Below are positions 1 through 7,556 of a stretch of 64,000 nucleotides of DNA, piece after piece. Source of the stretch: Cellulomonas fulva (lineage in GTDB: Bacteria > Actinomycetota > Actinomycetes > Actinomycetales > Cellulomonadaceae); the NCBI RefSeq assembly GCF_018531375.1, contig NZ_JAHBOH010000001.1:1240001-1304000 (forward strand). Direction: 5' to 3'. The position numbers and the translations under genes are program-made. Positions within the stretch are counted from its first letter, which is position 1, and every line of letters starts with the position of its first letter. The notes beneath the pieces are model-generated. The model did not search any database, had not been told where the DNA came from, and was given only the letters and a program-made list of their open reading frames with translations.

Positions 1-190
1 CGACCAGGGCGAGGTGGTGCAGCAGCCCGCCGAGGGTCATGGTCGACGGGGGCAGCGCGGTGTCGAGCTGGTCCGCGTCCAGGCCGTCGGCCTTGCGCAG
101 CACCGTGGAGCGGAGGAAGTCGAGGAAGCCGAGCAGGGTCGCGACCTCGTCACCGGTGAGGGGCGGGTCGGTGCGGTCGGTGCTGATCAC
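1..190 (-). CDS. DinB/DUF664-family protein, N-terminal fragment
   Basis: The gene runs off the left edge, so only its first 63 codons are present. From a GTG start at 190 they read as a short polar leader, then ALLGFLDFLR-like and TLGGLLHHLAL-like helices. That pattern (PPLTGDE, LDFLRSTVLRK, TLGGLLHHL) is typical of the first helix pair of DUF664/DinB four-helix proteins of actinobacteria, where the His in the HHL segment is often a metal ligand. Function is unknown; many relatives are putative thiol-dependent metalloenzymes. It is divergent from the ABC exporter genes. No upstream ATG in frame was found, and the Shine-Dalgarno is weak, so the start is tentative. Confidence 0.6.
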   Translation of the reverse strand, partial: MISTDRTDPPLTGDEVATLLGFLDFLRSTVLRKADGLDADQLDTALPPSTMTLGGLLHHLALV

Positions 191-347
191 GTGCGTGACG
201 CTACGCCAGCGCGCTCGTCGACCGGCGGGTGGCGTCCGGCAGGCGGAATCAGATGGCAGGGGCTGGGCCAGGTGCGGGAGCGTTCCCAGAGCGGCGGACG
301 ACGCCGCGGGACGGACGGGGCGCGGCGTGGCGCGGAGCGGTCAACGA

Positions 348-383
348 ACGAGAACGAGCACGAGAACGAGCACGAGGACGAGC
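348..383. repeat. 12-bp tandem repeat before the ABC exporter gene
   Basis: Three consecutive copies of ACGAGAACGAGC, the third with one mismatch, followed by looser ACGAGC-like hexamers to about 402. If the exporter starts at GTG 327 the array encodes a Thr/Arg/Ser-rich stretch. If it starts at GTG 471 the array is untranslated leader. Confidence 0.7.
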
Positions 384-470
384 ACCGGTACCAGCACGAG
401 CACGGGTACGGACACCGGTACGGCGGACCGCACGGCCGCGGCGGGCACGACGAGCGCGTCGCGGAGCTGG

Positions 471-2294
471 GTGGTCAGGCGGCTCGCGGAGCGTCGGTTC
501 GCGGCGGGCCAGCTGCGCAGCCTCCTCCCGTACGCCGGCCGGGGCCTGGTGGCCGGGACCGTCGCCGTGCACCTGGTGGCGGGCGCCGCGCCGATCGGGT
601 TCATGGTCGGCACCGGCCTCGCGCTGCAGGACCTCGCCGGCGGCGGGGCGGGCGGCTGGCTCGCCCTCGCGGCCGCGTCGTTCCTGGTCCAGCAGGCGCT
701 CGCGCCGCTGCAGCTGGTGCTGTCCAGGCGCGTGCAGCGGCGCGTCGACGCCGCGTGCATCGAGCGGCTCTCGTCGTTCGCCCTGCGCGGGGCGTCGCTC
801 GCGGGGCTGGAGAAGCCCGAGGTGGCGGACCGGCTGAGCCAGGCCGACGAGGCGTTCGAGCAGTGGACGCTCACGCCCGGCGCCGCGGTCGAGGGCGCGC
901 TCGCGCTGACCGCGCGGTACACCCAGCTGGTCGGCGCGCTCGTCGTGCTGCTGGTCGCGGTCGGTCCGTGGCCCGCGCTCGCGGGCGCGTTCGTCGCGGT
1001 CGTCGCGCGGCTGGGCCAGACCGAGGCGTTCAACCGGTGGGGCCACGTAATCCGGGACATCCGGCGGCTGCGGCGGCGAGCCGGCTACGTGCGCGAGCTC
1101 GCGACGAGCACGCGCGCCGCCAAGGAGATCCGCACGCTGGGCCTCGTCGACTGGCTGGACCAGCGGTACGTGGCGGAGGACCAGGCGGTGCTCGACACGC
1201 TCTGGACCTCGCGCCGCCGCGTGTACGGCGCGCCGTTCGTCGGGTACGCGCTCGCCGCGCTCGTCGGGTCGGTCGTGGCGCTGCTCGTGGTCGCGCGGAC
1301 GGACGCGGACGTCGCGCAGGTGAGCGTGGCGGTGCAGGCGCTCATCCTGTGCGGACGGTTCGGCGTCGTGTTCCCCGAGGCGGACGTGAAGCTCGTCTAC
1401 GGCCGCGGCGCGTGGCAGGCGCTGCTCGAGCTCGAGGACATCGCCCGCCGCGAGGGTGCGACGACGGGCGACGCCTCGGCCGGCGGCGCCGGTGCGGTGA
1501 CCGCGCCGCGGCGGTCGGTCCGGCTCGAGGGCGTGCAGTTCGGCTACCGGCCGGACCGCCCCGTGCTCGACGAGCTGGAGCTCGAGCTGCCCGCCGGCAC
1601 GTCGACCGCGCTGATCGGGGTCAACGGGGCCGGCAAGACGACGCTCGTCAAGGTGCTGACCGGGATGTACACGCCGCAGGGCGGCAGCGTGCTCGTCGAC
1701 GGGACGGACCTGCGCACGCTGGACGTCGACGCGTGGCAGCGCGCCTTCGCCATCACGTTCCAGGACTACCTGCGCTACGAGCTCCCGCTCCGCGAGAACG
1801 TCGCGATGGGCGCGATCGCGCACCGCGACGACGACGAGGGCATCCGCGCGGAGCTCGAGCGCGTGGGGCTGGGGGACCTGCTGGCCGAGCTGCCGGCGGG
1901 CCTGGACACGCCGCTGACGCGGGCGCTGCCGGGCGGACGGGACCTGTCCGGCGGGCAGTGGCAGCGCCTCGCGCTCGCGCGCTCGCTGTTCGCCGTCCGG
2001 CACGGGGCCTCCGTCCTGGTGCTCGACGAGCCGACCGCGCAGCTCGACGCCCGCGGCGAGGCCGAGTTCTACGACACGTTCCTCGACCTGACGCGCGGCG
2101 TCACCAGCCTCGTGATCTCGCACCGGTTCTCGACCGTGCGGCGGGCGGACCGGATCGTCGTGCTCGACGCCGGTCGGGTGACCGAGGTCGGGACGCACGA
2201 CGAGCTCGTCGCCCGCGGCGGGCAGTACGCGCGGATGTTCGAGGTCCAGGCGCGTCGGTTCACGGCCGAGAACGACCAGGAGGTCGCGCGATGA
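471..2294 (+). CDS. ABC exporter subunit A (TMD-NBD fusion)
   Basis: A half-transporter of about 607 aa: an N-terminal six-helix exporter domain (roughly residues 15-320), then a nucleotide-binding domain. Walker A is GVNGAGKTT, the signature is LSGGQWQRLALARSL, and Walker B is VLVLDEPTAQLD followed by an ISHR switch His. It ends in ATGA overlap with a second half-transporter, so the two very likely form a heterodimer in the cytoplasmic membrane that exports a drug, lipid or peptide. The start is uncertain. GTG 471 gives the usual ~600 aa length and a basic N-terminus, whereas GTG 327 would add a 48-residue Thr-rich tail encoded by a tandem repeat. Substrate cannot be read from sequence. Confidence 0.85.
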   Translation: MVRRLAERRFAAGQLRSLLPYAGRGLVAGTVAVHLVAGAAPIGFMVGTGLALQDLAGGGAGGWLALAAASFLVQQALAPLQLVLSRRVQRRVDAACIERLSSFALRGASLAGLEKPEVADRLSQADEAFEQWTLTPGAAVEGALALTARYTQLVGALVVLLVAVGPWPALAGAFVAVVARLGQTEAFNRWGHVIRDIRRLRRRAGYVRELATSTRAAKEIRTLGLVDWLDQRYVAEDQAVLDTLWTSRRRVYGAPFVGYALAALVGSVVALLVVARTDADVAQVSVAVQALILCGRFGVVFPEADVKLVYGRGAWQALLELEDIARREGATTGDASAGGAGAVTAPRRSVRLEGVQFGYRPDRPVLDELELELPAGTSTALIGVNGAGKTTLVKVLTGMYTPQGGSVLVDGTDLRTLDVDAWQRAFAITFQDYLRYELPLRENVAMGAIAHRDDDEGIRAELERVGLGDLLAELPAGLDTPLTRALPGGRDLSGGQWQRLALARSLFAVRHGASVLVLDEPTAQLDARGEAEFYDTFLDLTRGVTSLVISHRFSTVRRADRIVVLDAGRVTEVGTHDELVARGGQYARMFEVQARRFTAENDQEVAR

Positions 2295-4075
2295 GGGACG
2301 TCGTGTTCTGCCTGCGGCGCCTGCTGACGATCACCTGGCGTCTGGACCGGCGACGGTTCGCGGCCGGGGCCGGGCTGCTGCTGCTCGGTGCGATCGCCAC
2401 GCCGCTGCTGGCGATCGGCGCCGGCCGGCTGGTCGACGACGTCGTCGCGGGCGACGTCGCCAGCGCGAGCGGCTGGGCGCTCGTCGTCGCGGTGGCGCTC
2501 ACCGGCGACCTGATGCTCGGCCACTTCGCGCACCTCTACTACTTCGAGCTCGCGGAGGAGACCGAGCAGCGGTTCAACCGGGACCTGCTGCGCCTGGTCA
2601 ACGCCGGGGACCACCTGGACCGGGCCGACGACCCGGCGTTCGCCGACCGGATCGACCTGCTGCGCCAGGACGTCATGCAGATGCGCGCCACGGTGCAGAC
2701 GGGTCTGCAGCTCGGCGCCACCGCCGTGCAGGTGCTGCTGACGGCGGTGGTCCTCGCGACGGTGTCGCCGTGGCTCCTGGTGCTCGCGGCGTTCGCGGTC
2801 GCGCCCGTCGTGCTCGGCCGGCGCGCCGAGGCCGGGCTGCAGGAGGTGCGCGAGGCGCAGTCGTCCACGACACGCTCGATCCGGGCGCTGCGGCGCCTCG
2901 CGACCAGCCCGGCCTCGCAGAAGGAGATCCGCCTGAACGGCGGGACGGACTTCCTGCTGGCGCGTCAGGGTGCGCTGCTGGGGACGTACGACGAGGCGAT
3001 GGGCCGCGCGGACACGCGGTACGCGCTGCTGCGCGCCGCGGGGCAGATCGTGTTCGGGCTGGCCTACGTGGGCGCGGTGCTCGGGGCGTTCTGGCTGGCG
3101 CGCGAGGGCCGGGCCTCGGTCGGGCAGGTGGTCCTGACGATCACGCTGGCGACGCAGCTCAGCACGCAGATGTCCGCCGGGATCGAGATGCTCGGGTCCG
3201 TGCACCGCGCGGCGGCCGGGCTGCGCCGGTTCGTCGGGCTGGAGGCGGAGCTCGCGGCCGAGCACGCCACGCCGCCCGACGGGCTGTTGCCCGCGGACCT
3301 GAGCGACGGCCTGCGGCTCGAGGACGTCACCTTCGTCTACCCGGGCACCGAGCGGACCGTGCTCGACCACGTGGACCTGCACCTGCCCGCGGGCTCGTCG
3401 GTCGCGCTCGTCGGGGAGAACGGTGCGGGCAAGAGCACGCTGCTCAAGCTCGTCGCGGGGCTGTACCGGCCGACGGCCGGGCGCGTGCTCGTCGGCGGGA
3501 CGGACCTCGCGACCGTGGAGCCGGCGCGCTGGCGCGAGCGCACGGCCGCGCTGTACCAGGACTTCGCGCGCGTGGAGCTGACGCTGCAGCACAGCGTGGG
3601 CATCGGCCGGCTGGCGGACGTGGACGACGAGTCCGCGGTGGCGGCTGCGCTGCGCCGCGCGGACGTGGGCGAGCTGGCCGACGAGCTCGCGCCCGCGGAC
3701 GTCCTCGGCACGGGGTACGCCGACGGGCGGGACCTGTCCGGCGGGCAGTGGCAGAACCTCGGCTTCGCGCGGACGCTCATGCGCGACGACCCCGCGCTGC
3801 TGATCCTCGACGAGCCCGCGGCCGCGCTCGACGCGCTCGCCGAGCAGCGGCTGGTCGACGCGTACCAGGCGACGGCGGCCGAGGTCGCCACGACGGTCGG
3901 CGGCGTGACCGTGTTCGTCACGCACCGGATGTCGACCGTGCGCCTGGCCGACCGGATCGTCGTGCTCGACGCCGGCCGCGTCGTCGAGCACGGCACGCAC
4001 GCCGAGCTGCTCGCCGCGGGCGGCCGGTATGCGCAGCTCTGGGCCCTGCAGTTCCGCGCCTACACGGAGGGTTGA
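2291..4075 (+). CDS. ABC exporter subunit B (TMD-NBD fusion)
   Basis: A 594-aa half-transporter whose ATG overlaps the stop of the upstream partner, which implies translational coupling. Residues ~1-320 hold the membrane domain (VFCLRRLLTITWRL, then hydrophobic helices). The C-terminal ATPase carries Walker A GENGAGKSTLL, signature LSGGQWQNLGFARTL, Walker B LLILDEPAAALD and the THRMSTVR switch. Both subunits keep the catalytic Glu after Walker B, so neither looks like the degenerate half seen in some heterodimers. A GNAT acetyltransferase follows two bases after the stop, suggesting a three-gene export/modification unit. An open frame upstream of 2291 is a shadow of subunit A and was not included. 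Confidence 0.87.
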   Translation: MRDVVFCLRRLLTITWRLDRRRFAAGAGLLLLGAIATPLLAIGAGRLVDDVVAGDVASASGWALVVAVALTGDLMLGHFAHLYYFELAEETEQRFNRDLLRLVNAGDHLDRADDPAFADRIDLLRQDVMQMRATVQTGLQLGATAVQVLLTAVVLATVSPWLLVLAAFAVAPVVLGRRAEAGLQEVREAQSSTTRSIRALRRLATSPASQKEIRLNGGTDFLLARQGALLGTYDEAMGRADTRYALLRAAGQIVFGLAYVGAVLGAFWLAREGRASVGQVVLTITLATQLSTQMSAGIEMLGSVHRAAAGLRRFVGLEAELAAEHATPPDGLLPADLSDGLRLEDVTFVYPGTERTVLDHVDLHLPAGSSVALVGENGAGKSTLLKLVAGLYRPTAGRVLVGGTDLATVEPARWRERTAALYQDFARVELTLQHSVGIGRLADVDDESAVAAALRRADVGELADELAPADVLGTGYADGRDLSGGQWQNLGFARTLMRDDPALLILDEPAAALDALAEQRLVDAYQATAAEVATTVGGVTVFVTHRMSTVRLADRIVVLDAGRVVEHGTHAELLAAGGRYAQLWALQFRAYTEG

Positions 4076-4077
4076 GA

Positions 4078-4656
4078 GTGCCTCGACTGTTCATGACGAC
4101 CGTCGACGTCGCTGCGTGGGGCGCGGGACCGCAGCCGACGCTCGAGGCCGACGGCCTGGTGCTGCGGCCCTGGCGCGCCGCGGACGCCCCGGCCGTGCGC
4201 GCCGTCTACGCCGATCCGGCGATCCAGCGCTGGCACGCGCGGCGGCTCGACTCCGACGAGGAGGCCGCCGAGGTCGTCGAGAGGTGGCGCGGCGCCTGGG
4301 CGGCCGGGTCCGGGGCGGGCTGGGCCGTGGTCGACGCGGCCGGCGCGCTCCTCGGACGCGTGAACCTCAAGCTGGTCTCGGCCGAGGACGGCGTGGCCGA
4401 GCTGGGCTACTGGACGGCACCCGACGCGCGCGGGCAGGGGGTCTGCTCGCGCGCGGTGCGGGCGATGACCGGGTGGGCCGTGGCGCAGGGGGTGCACCGG
4501 CTCGAGATCGAGCACTCGGTCGGCAACGCGGCGTCGTGCCGGGCCGCGGAGAGGTCCGGGTTCCCGCTCGAGGCGACGCGGCGCAGCAGCGCCCGGCACG
4601 CCGACGGCTGGCACGACATGCACGTCCACGTCCTCCTCTCGCCGACGGACCGGTAG
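4078..4656 (+). CDS. GNAT family N-acetyltransferase (RimJ/RimL-like)
   Basis: 192 aa from GTG 4078. The start is supported by a GGAGGG Shine-Dalgarno inside the end of the preceding exporter gene; ATG 4093 is an alternative. The protein has the N-terminal LRPWRAADAPAVRAVYADP motif typical of RimJ/RimL-type acetyltransferases, and the acetyl-CoA pyrophosphate loop ARGQGVCSRAV (R-G-Q-G). The C-terminal half is typical too: NAASCRAAERSGF followed by a hydrophobic strand. It would transfer acetyl from acetyl-CoA to an amine, either a protein N-terminus or a small-molecule amine. Its place directly behind the exporter genes suggests acetylation of the exported compound or of its target, which is inference only. 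Confidence 0.85.
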   Translation: MPRLFMTTVDVAAWGAGPQPTLEADGLVLRPWRAADAPAVRAVYADPAIQRWHARRLDSDEEAAEVVERWRGAWAAGSGAGWAVVDAAGALLGRVNLKLVSAEDGVAELGYWTAPDARGQGVCSRAVRAMTGWAVAQGVHRLEIEHSVGNAASCRAAERSGFPLEATRRSSARHADGWHDMHVHVLLSPTDR

Positions 4657-4730
4657 CCCGGCCCCGGCCGGTCCCGTCTGCTGTGGGCGGAACGGCACCG
4701 CGCGGAGCGGCGTCGCGCTAGCGTCGGGAC

Positions 4731-5147
4731 ATGGCGACGGCGACGGGGACGACGAGCGTGTGGCAGCGGCGCCTGCGGTGGCGGGACGCGGTGGGCGCGG
4801 TGCTGCGCGAGCGCCGGCTCGACGCGGGCCTGCGGCTGACCGACGTGTCCGCGCGCGCGGGCGTCTCGACGCAGTACCTCTCGGAGATCGAGCGAGGCCG
4901 CAAGGAGCCCTCGTCGGAGGTGCTCGCGGCCGTGACCGACGCGCTCGACCTGTCGCTCGCCGACCTCGCGCTGCGGGTCGCGGACCTGTTGGCGCCGCGG
5001 CCGGGGCGCCTGCCCGCACGGGCCCCTGCGGTCGTCCTCGACCTCACCGGACGCCACGACGCGCTCGTGTCCCGCGCGCCTGTGCCCCGCTCGTCTGTGT
5101 CCCGCTCGTCTGTGCCCTCTCCCGCGGTCACGCTGCTGGCCGCCTGA
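4731..5147 (+). CDS. ClgR/PopR-like XRE transcriptional regulator
   Basis: 138 aa with one HTH_3 domain at residues ~18-75 (LRERRLDAGLRLTDVSARAGVSTQYLSEIERGRKEPSSEVLAAV). The QYLSEIERGRKEPSSEVL signature is characteristic of the actinobacterial ClgR/PopR group, which activate clp protease operons. The tail is Pro/Ser/Arg-rich and low complexity. Members of the group are often themselves degraded through hydrophobic C-terminal residues, and this one ends LLAA. It is convergent with and overlaps by 20 bp the clpP pair on the other strand, matching the known PopR/ClgR-clpP association. A -10-like TAGCGT lies 7 nt before the ATG, suggesting a leaderless transcript. Confidence 0.8.
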   Translation: MATATGTTSVWQRRLRWRDAVGAVLRERRLDAGLRLTDVSARAGVSTQYLSEIERGRKEPSSEVLAAVTDALDLSLADLALRVADLLAPRPGRLPARAPAVVLDLTGRHDALVSRAPVPRSSVSRSSVPSPAVTLLAA

Positions 5148-5727
5148 GCGCCCCGCGGTCGATCACCTGGTCCGCCAGGCCGTACTCCACGGCCTGGTGC
5201 GCGGTCAGCACCAGCGCCCGGTCCGTGTCACGGCGCAGGACCTCGGCCGACCGTCCCGTGTGGCGCGCGAGCACCTCCTCGAGCTCCGAGCGGACGCGGA
5301 CGATCTCGTCGGCGGCCAGGATCAGGTCCGGCACGTCCCCGCGCGCCTGCGTGCCCGGCTGATGCAGGACGACGCGGGCGTGCGCGAGCATCGACCGTTG
5401 GCCCGCGGCGCCACCCGCGAACAGCACCGCGGCGTCCGCGGCCGCCCGTCCCACGCACGTCGTCGTGACCGTCGGGCGCACGTACTGCATGGCGTCGTAG
5501 ATCGCGAGCATCGCCGACGGGGACCCGCCCGGCGAGTTCACGTACAGGTCGATCCGCCCGTCCGGGTCGGCGGACTCGAGGTGCAGGAGCTGCGCGACGA
5601 CGACGTTCGCGACCTCGTCGTCGATCGGGGACCCGAGGTAGACGATCCGGTCCGCCAGCAGCCACGAGTACACGTCGAGCGAGCGCTCGCCGCCGGGGAC
5701 CTTCTGAGTGACGTAGGGGATGATCAC
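5128..5727 (-). CDS. ClpP-like protein lacking catalytic Ser and Asp
   Basis: 199 aa, full ClpP length. The fold markers are intact: IVYLGSPIDDEVAN, the handle-region LYVNSPGGSPSAMLAIYD, the LHQP motif and AVEYGLAD near the C-terminus. In the nucleophile box, however, the usual GQAASMGA reads GRAAADAA, so the Ser is Ala97. His122 is kept (LHQPG). The position of the catalytic Asp, before the [WF]-T-A-x-x-A-x-E-Y-G segment, is Ala171, with D169 two residues away. It should therefore be a structural or regulatory subunit, like ClpR of cyanobacteria and plastids. The GTG start overlaps the stop of the active clpP (GTGA), so the two are translated together and probably form a mixed tetradecamer. 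Confidence 0.85.
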   Translation of the reverse strand: MIIPYVTQKVPGGERSLDVYSWLLADRIVYLGSPIDDEVANVVVAQLLHLESADPDGRIDLYVNSPGGSPSAMLAIYDAMQYVRPTVTTTCVGRAAADAAVLFAGGAAGQRSMLAHARVVLHQPGTQARGDVPDLILAADEIVRVRSELEEVLARHTGRSAEVLRRDTDRALVLTAHQAVEYGLADQVIDRGALRRPAA

Positions 5728-6344
5728 CGCGCACCCCCGAATCCGGCGGACGTGGCGAACCACGGCAGCACCTGCGCCACGTCGTCGACCACGCGGTCGA
5801 CGAACCCGTACTCGAGCGCCTCCGCGGCGGTGAACCAGCGGTCCCGCTGCGAGTCCTCCGTGACCCGCTCGACCGGCTGGCCCGTGTCCGCGGCGATGAG
5901 ACCGAGCACGGTGTCCCGCGTGTGCCGCAGGTCGTCGGCCTGCAGCTCGACGTCCACCGCCGAGCCGCCGATGCCGGCCGAGCCCTGGTGCAGCAGTACC
6001 CGGGCGTGCGGCAGCGCCGCGCGCTTGCCGGGCGTGCCCGACGAGAGCAGGAACTGGCCGGCGCTCGCGGCCCAGCCGATCGCGACCGTCGCCACGTCGC
6101 ACGGCACCAGGTGCATCACGTCGCGGATCGCGAGCATGGCCGGTACGGAGCCGCCGGGGGAGTTGACCAGGAGCGTGATGTCGCGGTGCGGGTCCTCGGC
6201 CGCGAGCACCAGCAGCGCCGAGCACAGGCGGTTGCCGAGCGCCTCGTCGAGCGCGGTGCCCATGAGCAGGACCCGTTGGTGCAGCAGGCGTTGCGCCAGC
6301 AGCTCGTCGTAGTCGGCGGTCCGGGGGAGCGTGGTCTCGGTCAT
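5724..6344 (-). CDS. clpP: ATP-dependent Clp protease proteolytic subunit ClpP
   Basis: 206 aa. This is the active partner of the pair: triad Ser94 (GWAASAGQFLL), His119 (VLLHQGSAG) and Asp168 (SQRDRWFTAAEALEYG) are all present, as are the NSPGGSVPAMLAIRD handle motif and the C-terminal EYGFVD. It forms the peptidase chamber of the cytoplasmic Clp protease with an AAA+ unfoldase encoded elsewhere. It is first in a two-gene minus-strand operon with the catalytically degenerate ClpP, and a ClgR/PopR-type regulator is convergent. The arrangement resembles the extra clpP3-clpP4 pair of Streptomyces rather than the housekeeping clpP1-clpP2-clpX locus, since no clpX, tig or other Clp gene is adjacent. 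Confidence 0.9.
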   Translation of the reverse strand: MTETTLPRTADYDELLAQRLLHQRVLLMGTALDEALGNRLCSALLVLAAEDPHRDITLLVNSPGGSVPAMLAIRDVMHLVPCDVATVAIGWAASAGQFLLSSGTPGKRAALPHARVLLHQGSAGIGGSAVDVELQADDLRHTRDTVLGLIAADTGQPVERVTEDSQRDRWFTAAEALEYGFVDRVVDDVAQVLPWFATSAGFGGAR

Positions 6345-6434
6345 GCGACGACGCTCGCACCGGTGACGGCCCGGAGGACCGCCCTGCCGCCGCGAGCAGA
6401 TCCGCGGTCAGCAGCAGCCGGCCGGCCCGCGGGG

Positions 6435-7484
6435 TCAGGGGCGCAGCAGGACCTTCGTGGCGCGGCGCTCGTCCATGGCCGCGTACGCCTCGGCGGCCTG
6501 GTCCAGCGGGAGCGTCAGGTCGAAGACGCGTCCGGGCTGCAGTCGTCCGTCCAGCACCTCCGGCAGCAGCTCCTCGATGTAGCCGCGCACCGGCGCGACG
6601 CCGCCGCGCACGCCGACGTTGGTGCCGAACATGGTCCGCACGGGAAGCTCGGGCCCGCCGGACGGCACACCCACGAACCCCACCTGGCCGCCCGGGCGCG
6701 CGGACCGCAGCGCCTGGTCCATCGACTCCTTGGTCCCCACGCACTCGAGCACCACGTCGGGCCCGATGCCGGAGAACATGTCCTTGAGCCGCGCCACGCC
6801 CTCGTCGCCCCGCTCGGGGACCACGTCGGTCGCGCCGAACGACCGCGCGAGCGCCTGCCGCGCCTCGTGCCGGGACATCGCGACGATCCGCGACGCGCCG
6901 AGCCGCTGCGACGCGAGCACGGCGCACAGACCGACGGCGCCGTCCCCGACGACCGCCACGGTCGAGCCCGCGCGCACGCCACCGGACACCGCGGCGTGGT
7001 GCCCGGTCCCCATGACGTCGGACAGCGTCAGCAGGTGCGGCACCAGCTCGTCGGACGGCGTCCCGGGGACGACGACGAGCGTGCCGTCCGCCAGCGGTAC
7101 GCGGACGCGCTCGCCCTGGCCGCCGTCGAGCGAGCTGCCGGGACCGTCCTCGCTGCCCCACCAGCCGCCGTTGAGGCAGGAGGTGCTGACGCCGTTGCGA
7201 CAGTTGAGGCAGGTCGAGTCGCACACGTAGAACGGCGCGATGACGAAGTCGCCCACCGACAGGCCGCTGACCTCGGTGCCGATCTCCTCGACCACGCCGA
7301 CGAGCTCGTGCCCGATGCGGTGCGGTGAGTCGGTGCGCTGGACCCCGCGGTAGGGCCACAGGTCGGACCCGCACACGCACGCCGCCACGACGCGGACGAT
7401 CGCGTCCGTGCCGTACCGGAGCACGGGGTCGGGGACCTCCTCGACCCGGATGTCCCGCTCACCGTGAATCACCGTCGCACGCAT
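6435..7484 (-). CDS. Zinc-dependent alcohol dehydrogenase (MDR superfamily)
   Basis: 349 aa, the usual size for the family. Catalytic zinc ligands are visible as CVCGSD and GHE near residues 38-60, and the structural-zinc loop as CDSTCLNCRNGVSTSC near residue 90. A Rossmann nucleotide-binding turn VAVVGDGAVGLCA begins near residue 178. The N-terminus MRATVIHGERDIRVEEVPDP is typical of NAD(P)-dependent medium-chain dehydrogenases acting on small alcohols or aldehydes. It stands alone on the minus strand, with its start only 22 bp from a strong terminator hairpin shared with the neighbouring GH5 gene. Substrate is not predictable. Confidence 0.88.
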   Translation of the reverse strand: MRATVIHGERDIRVEEVPDPVLRYGTDAIVRVVAACVCGSDLWPYRGVQRTDSPHRIGHELVGVVEEIGTEVSGLSVGDFVIAPFYVCDSTCLNCRNGVSTSCLNGGWWGSEDGPGSSLDGGQGERVRVPLADGTLVVVPGTPSDELVPHLLTLSDVMGTGHHAAVSGGVRAGSTVAVVGDGAVGLCAVLASQRLGASRIVAMSRHEARQALARSFGATDVVPERGDEGVARLKDMFSGIGPDVVLECVGTKESMDQALRSARPGGQVGFVGVPSGGPELPVRTMFGTNVGVRGGVAPVRGYIEELLPEVLDGRLQPGRVFDLTLPLDQAAEAYAAMDERRATKVLLRP

Positions 7485-7505
7485 GGAGCCAACCTAACCC
7501 TGGAC

Positions 7506-7550
7506 GGGCCGGAGGAGCTGGCCACGGATCGTCGCCAGCTCCTCCGGCCC
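7506..7550 (-). terminator. Perfect 17-bp stem-loop downstream of the GH5 gene
   Basis: GGGCCGGAGGAGCTGGC (7506-7522) and its exact reverse complement (7534-7550) flank an 11-nt loop. The hairpin begins 7 bp after the GH5 stop codon, between that gene and the start of the alcohol dehydrogenase, with no U-tract, as is usual for actinobacterial terminators. It should end GH5 transcription before the dehydrogenase gene. Confidence 0.8.
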
Positions 7551-7556
7551 TCGCGG

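Noticed and set aside
249..2198. Long antisense frame opposite the first ABC exporter gene
   Set aside because: Composition is His/Arg/Pro/Asp-rich with no motif, whereas the plus strand encodes a full ABC exporter.
5128..7380. A 750-codon minus-strand frame that could be read as a ClpP fusion protein
   Set aside because: The ClpP domain begins at GTG 5727; the upstream part is a shifted frame of the active clpP and of the alcohol dehydrogenase.
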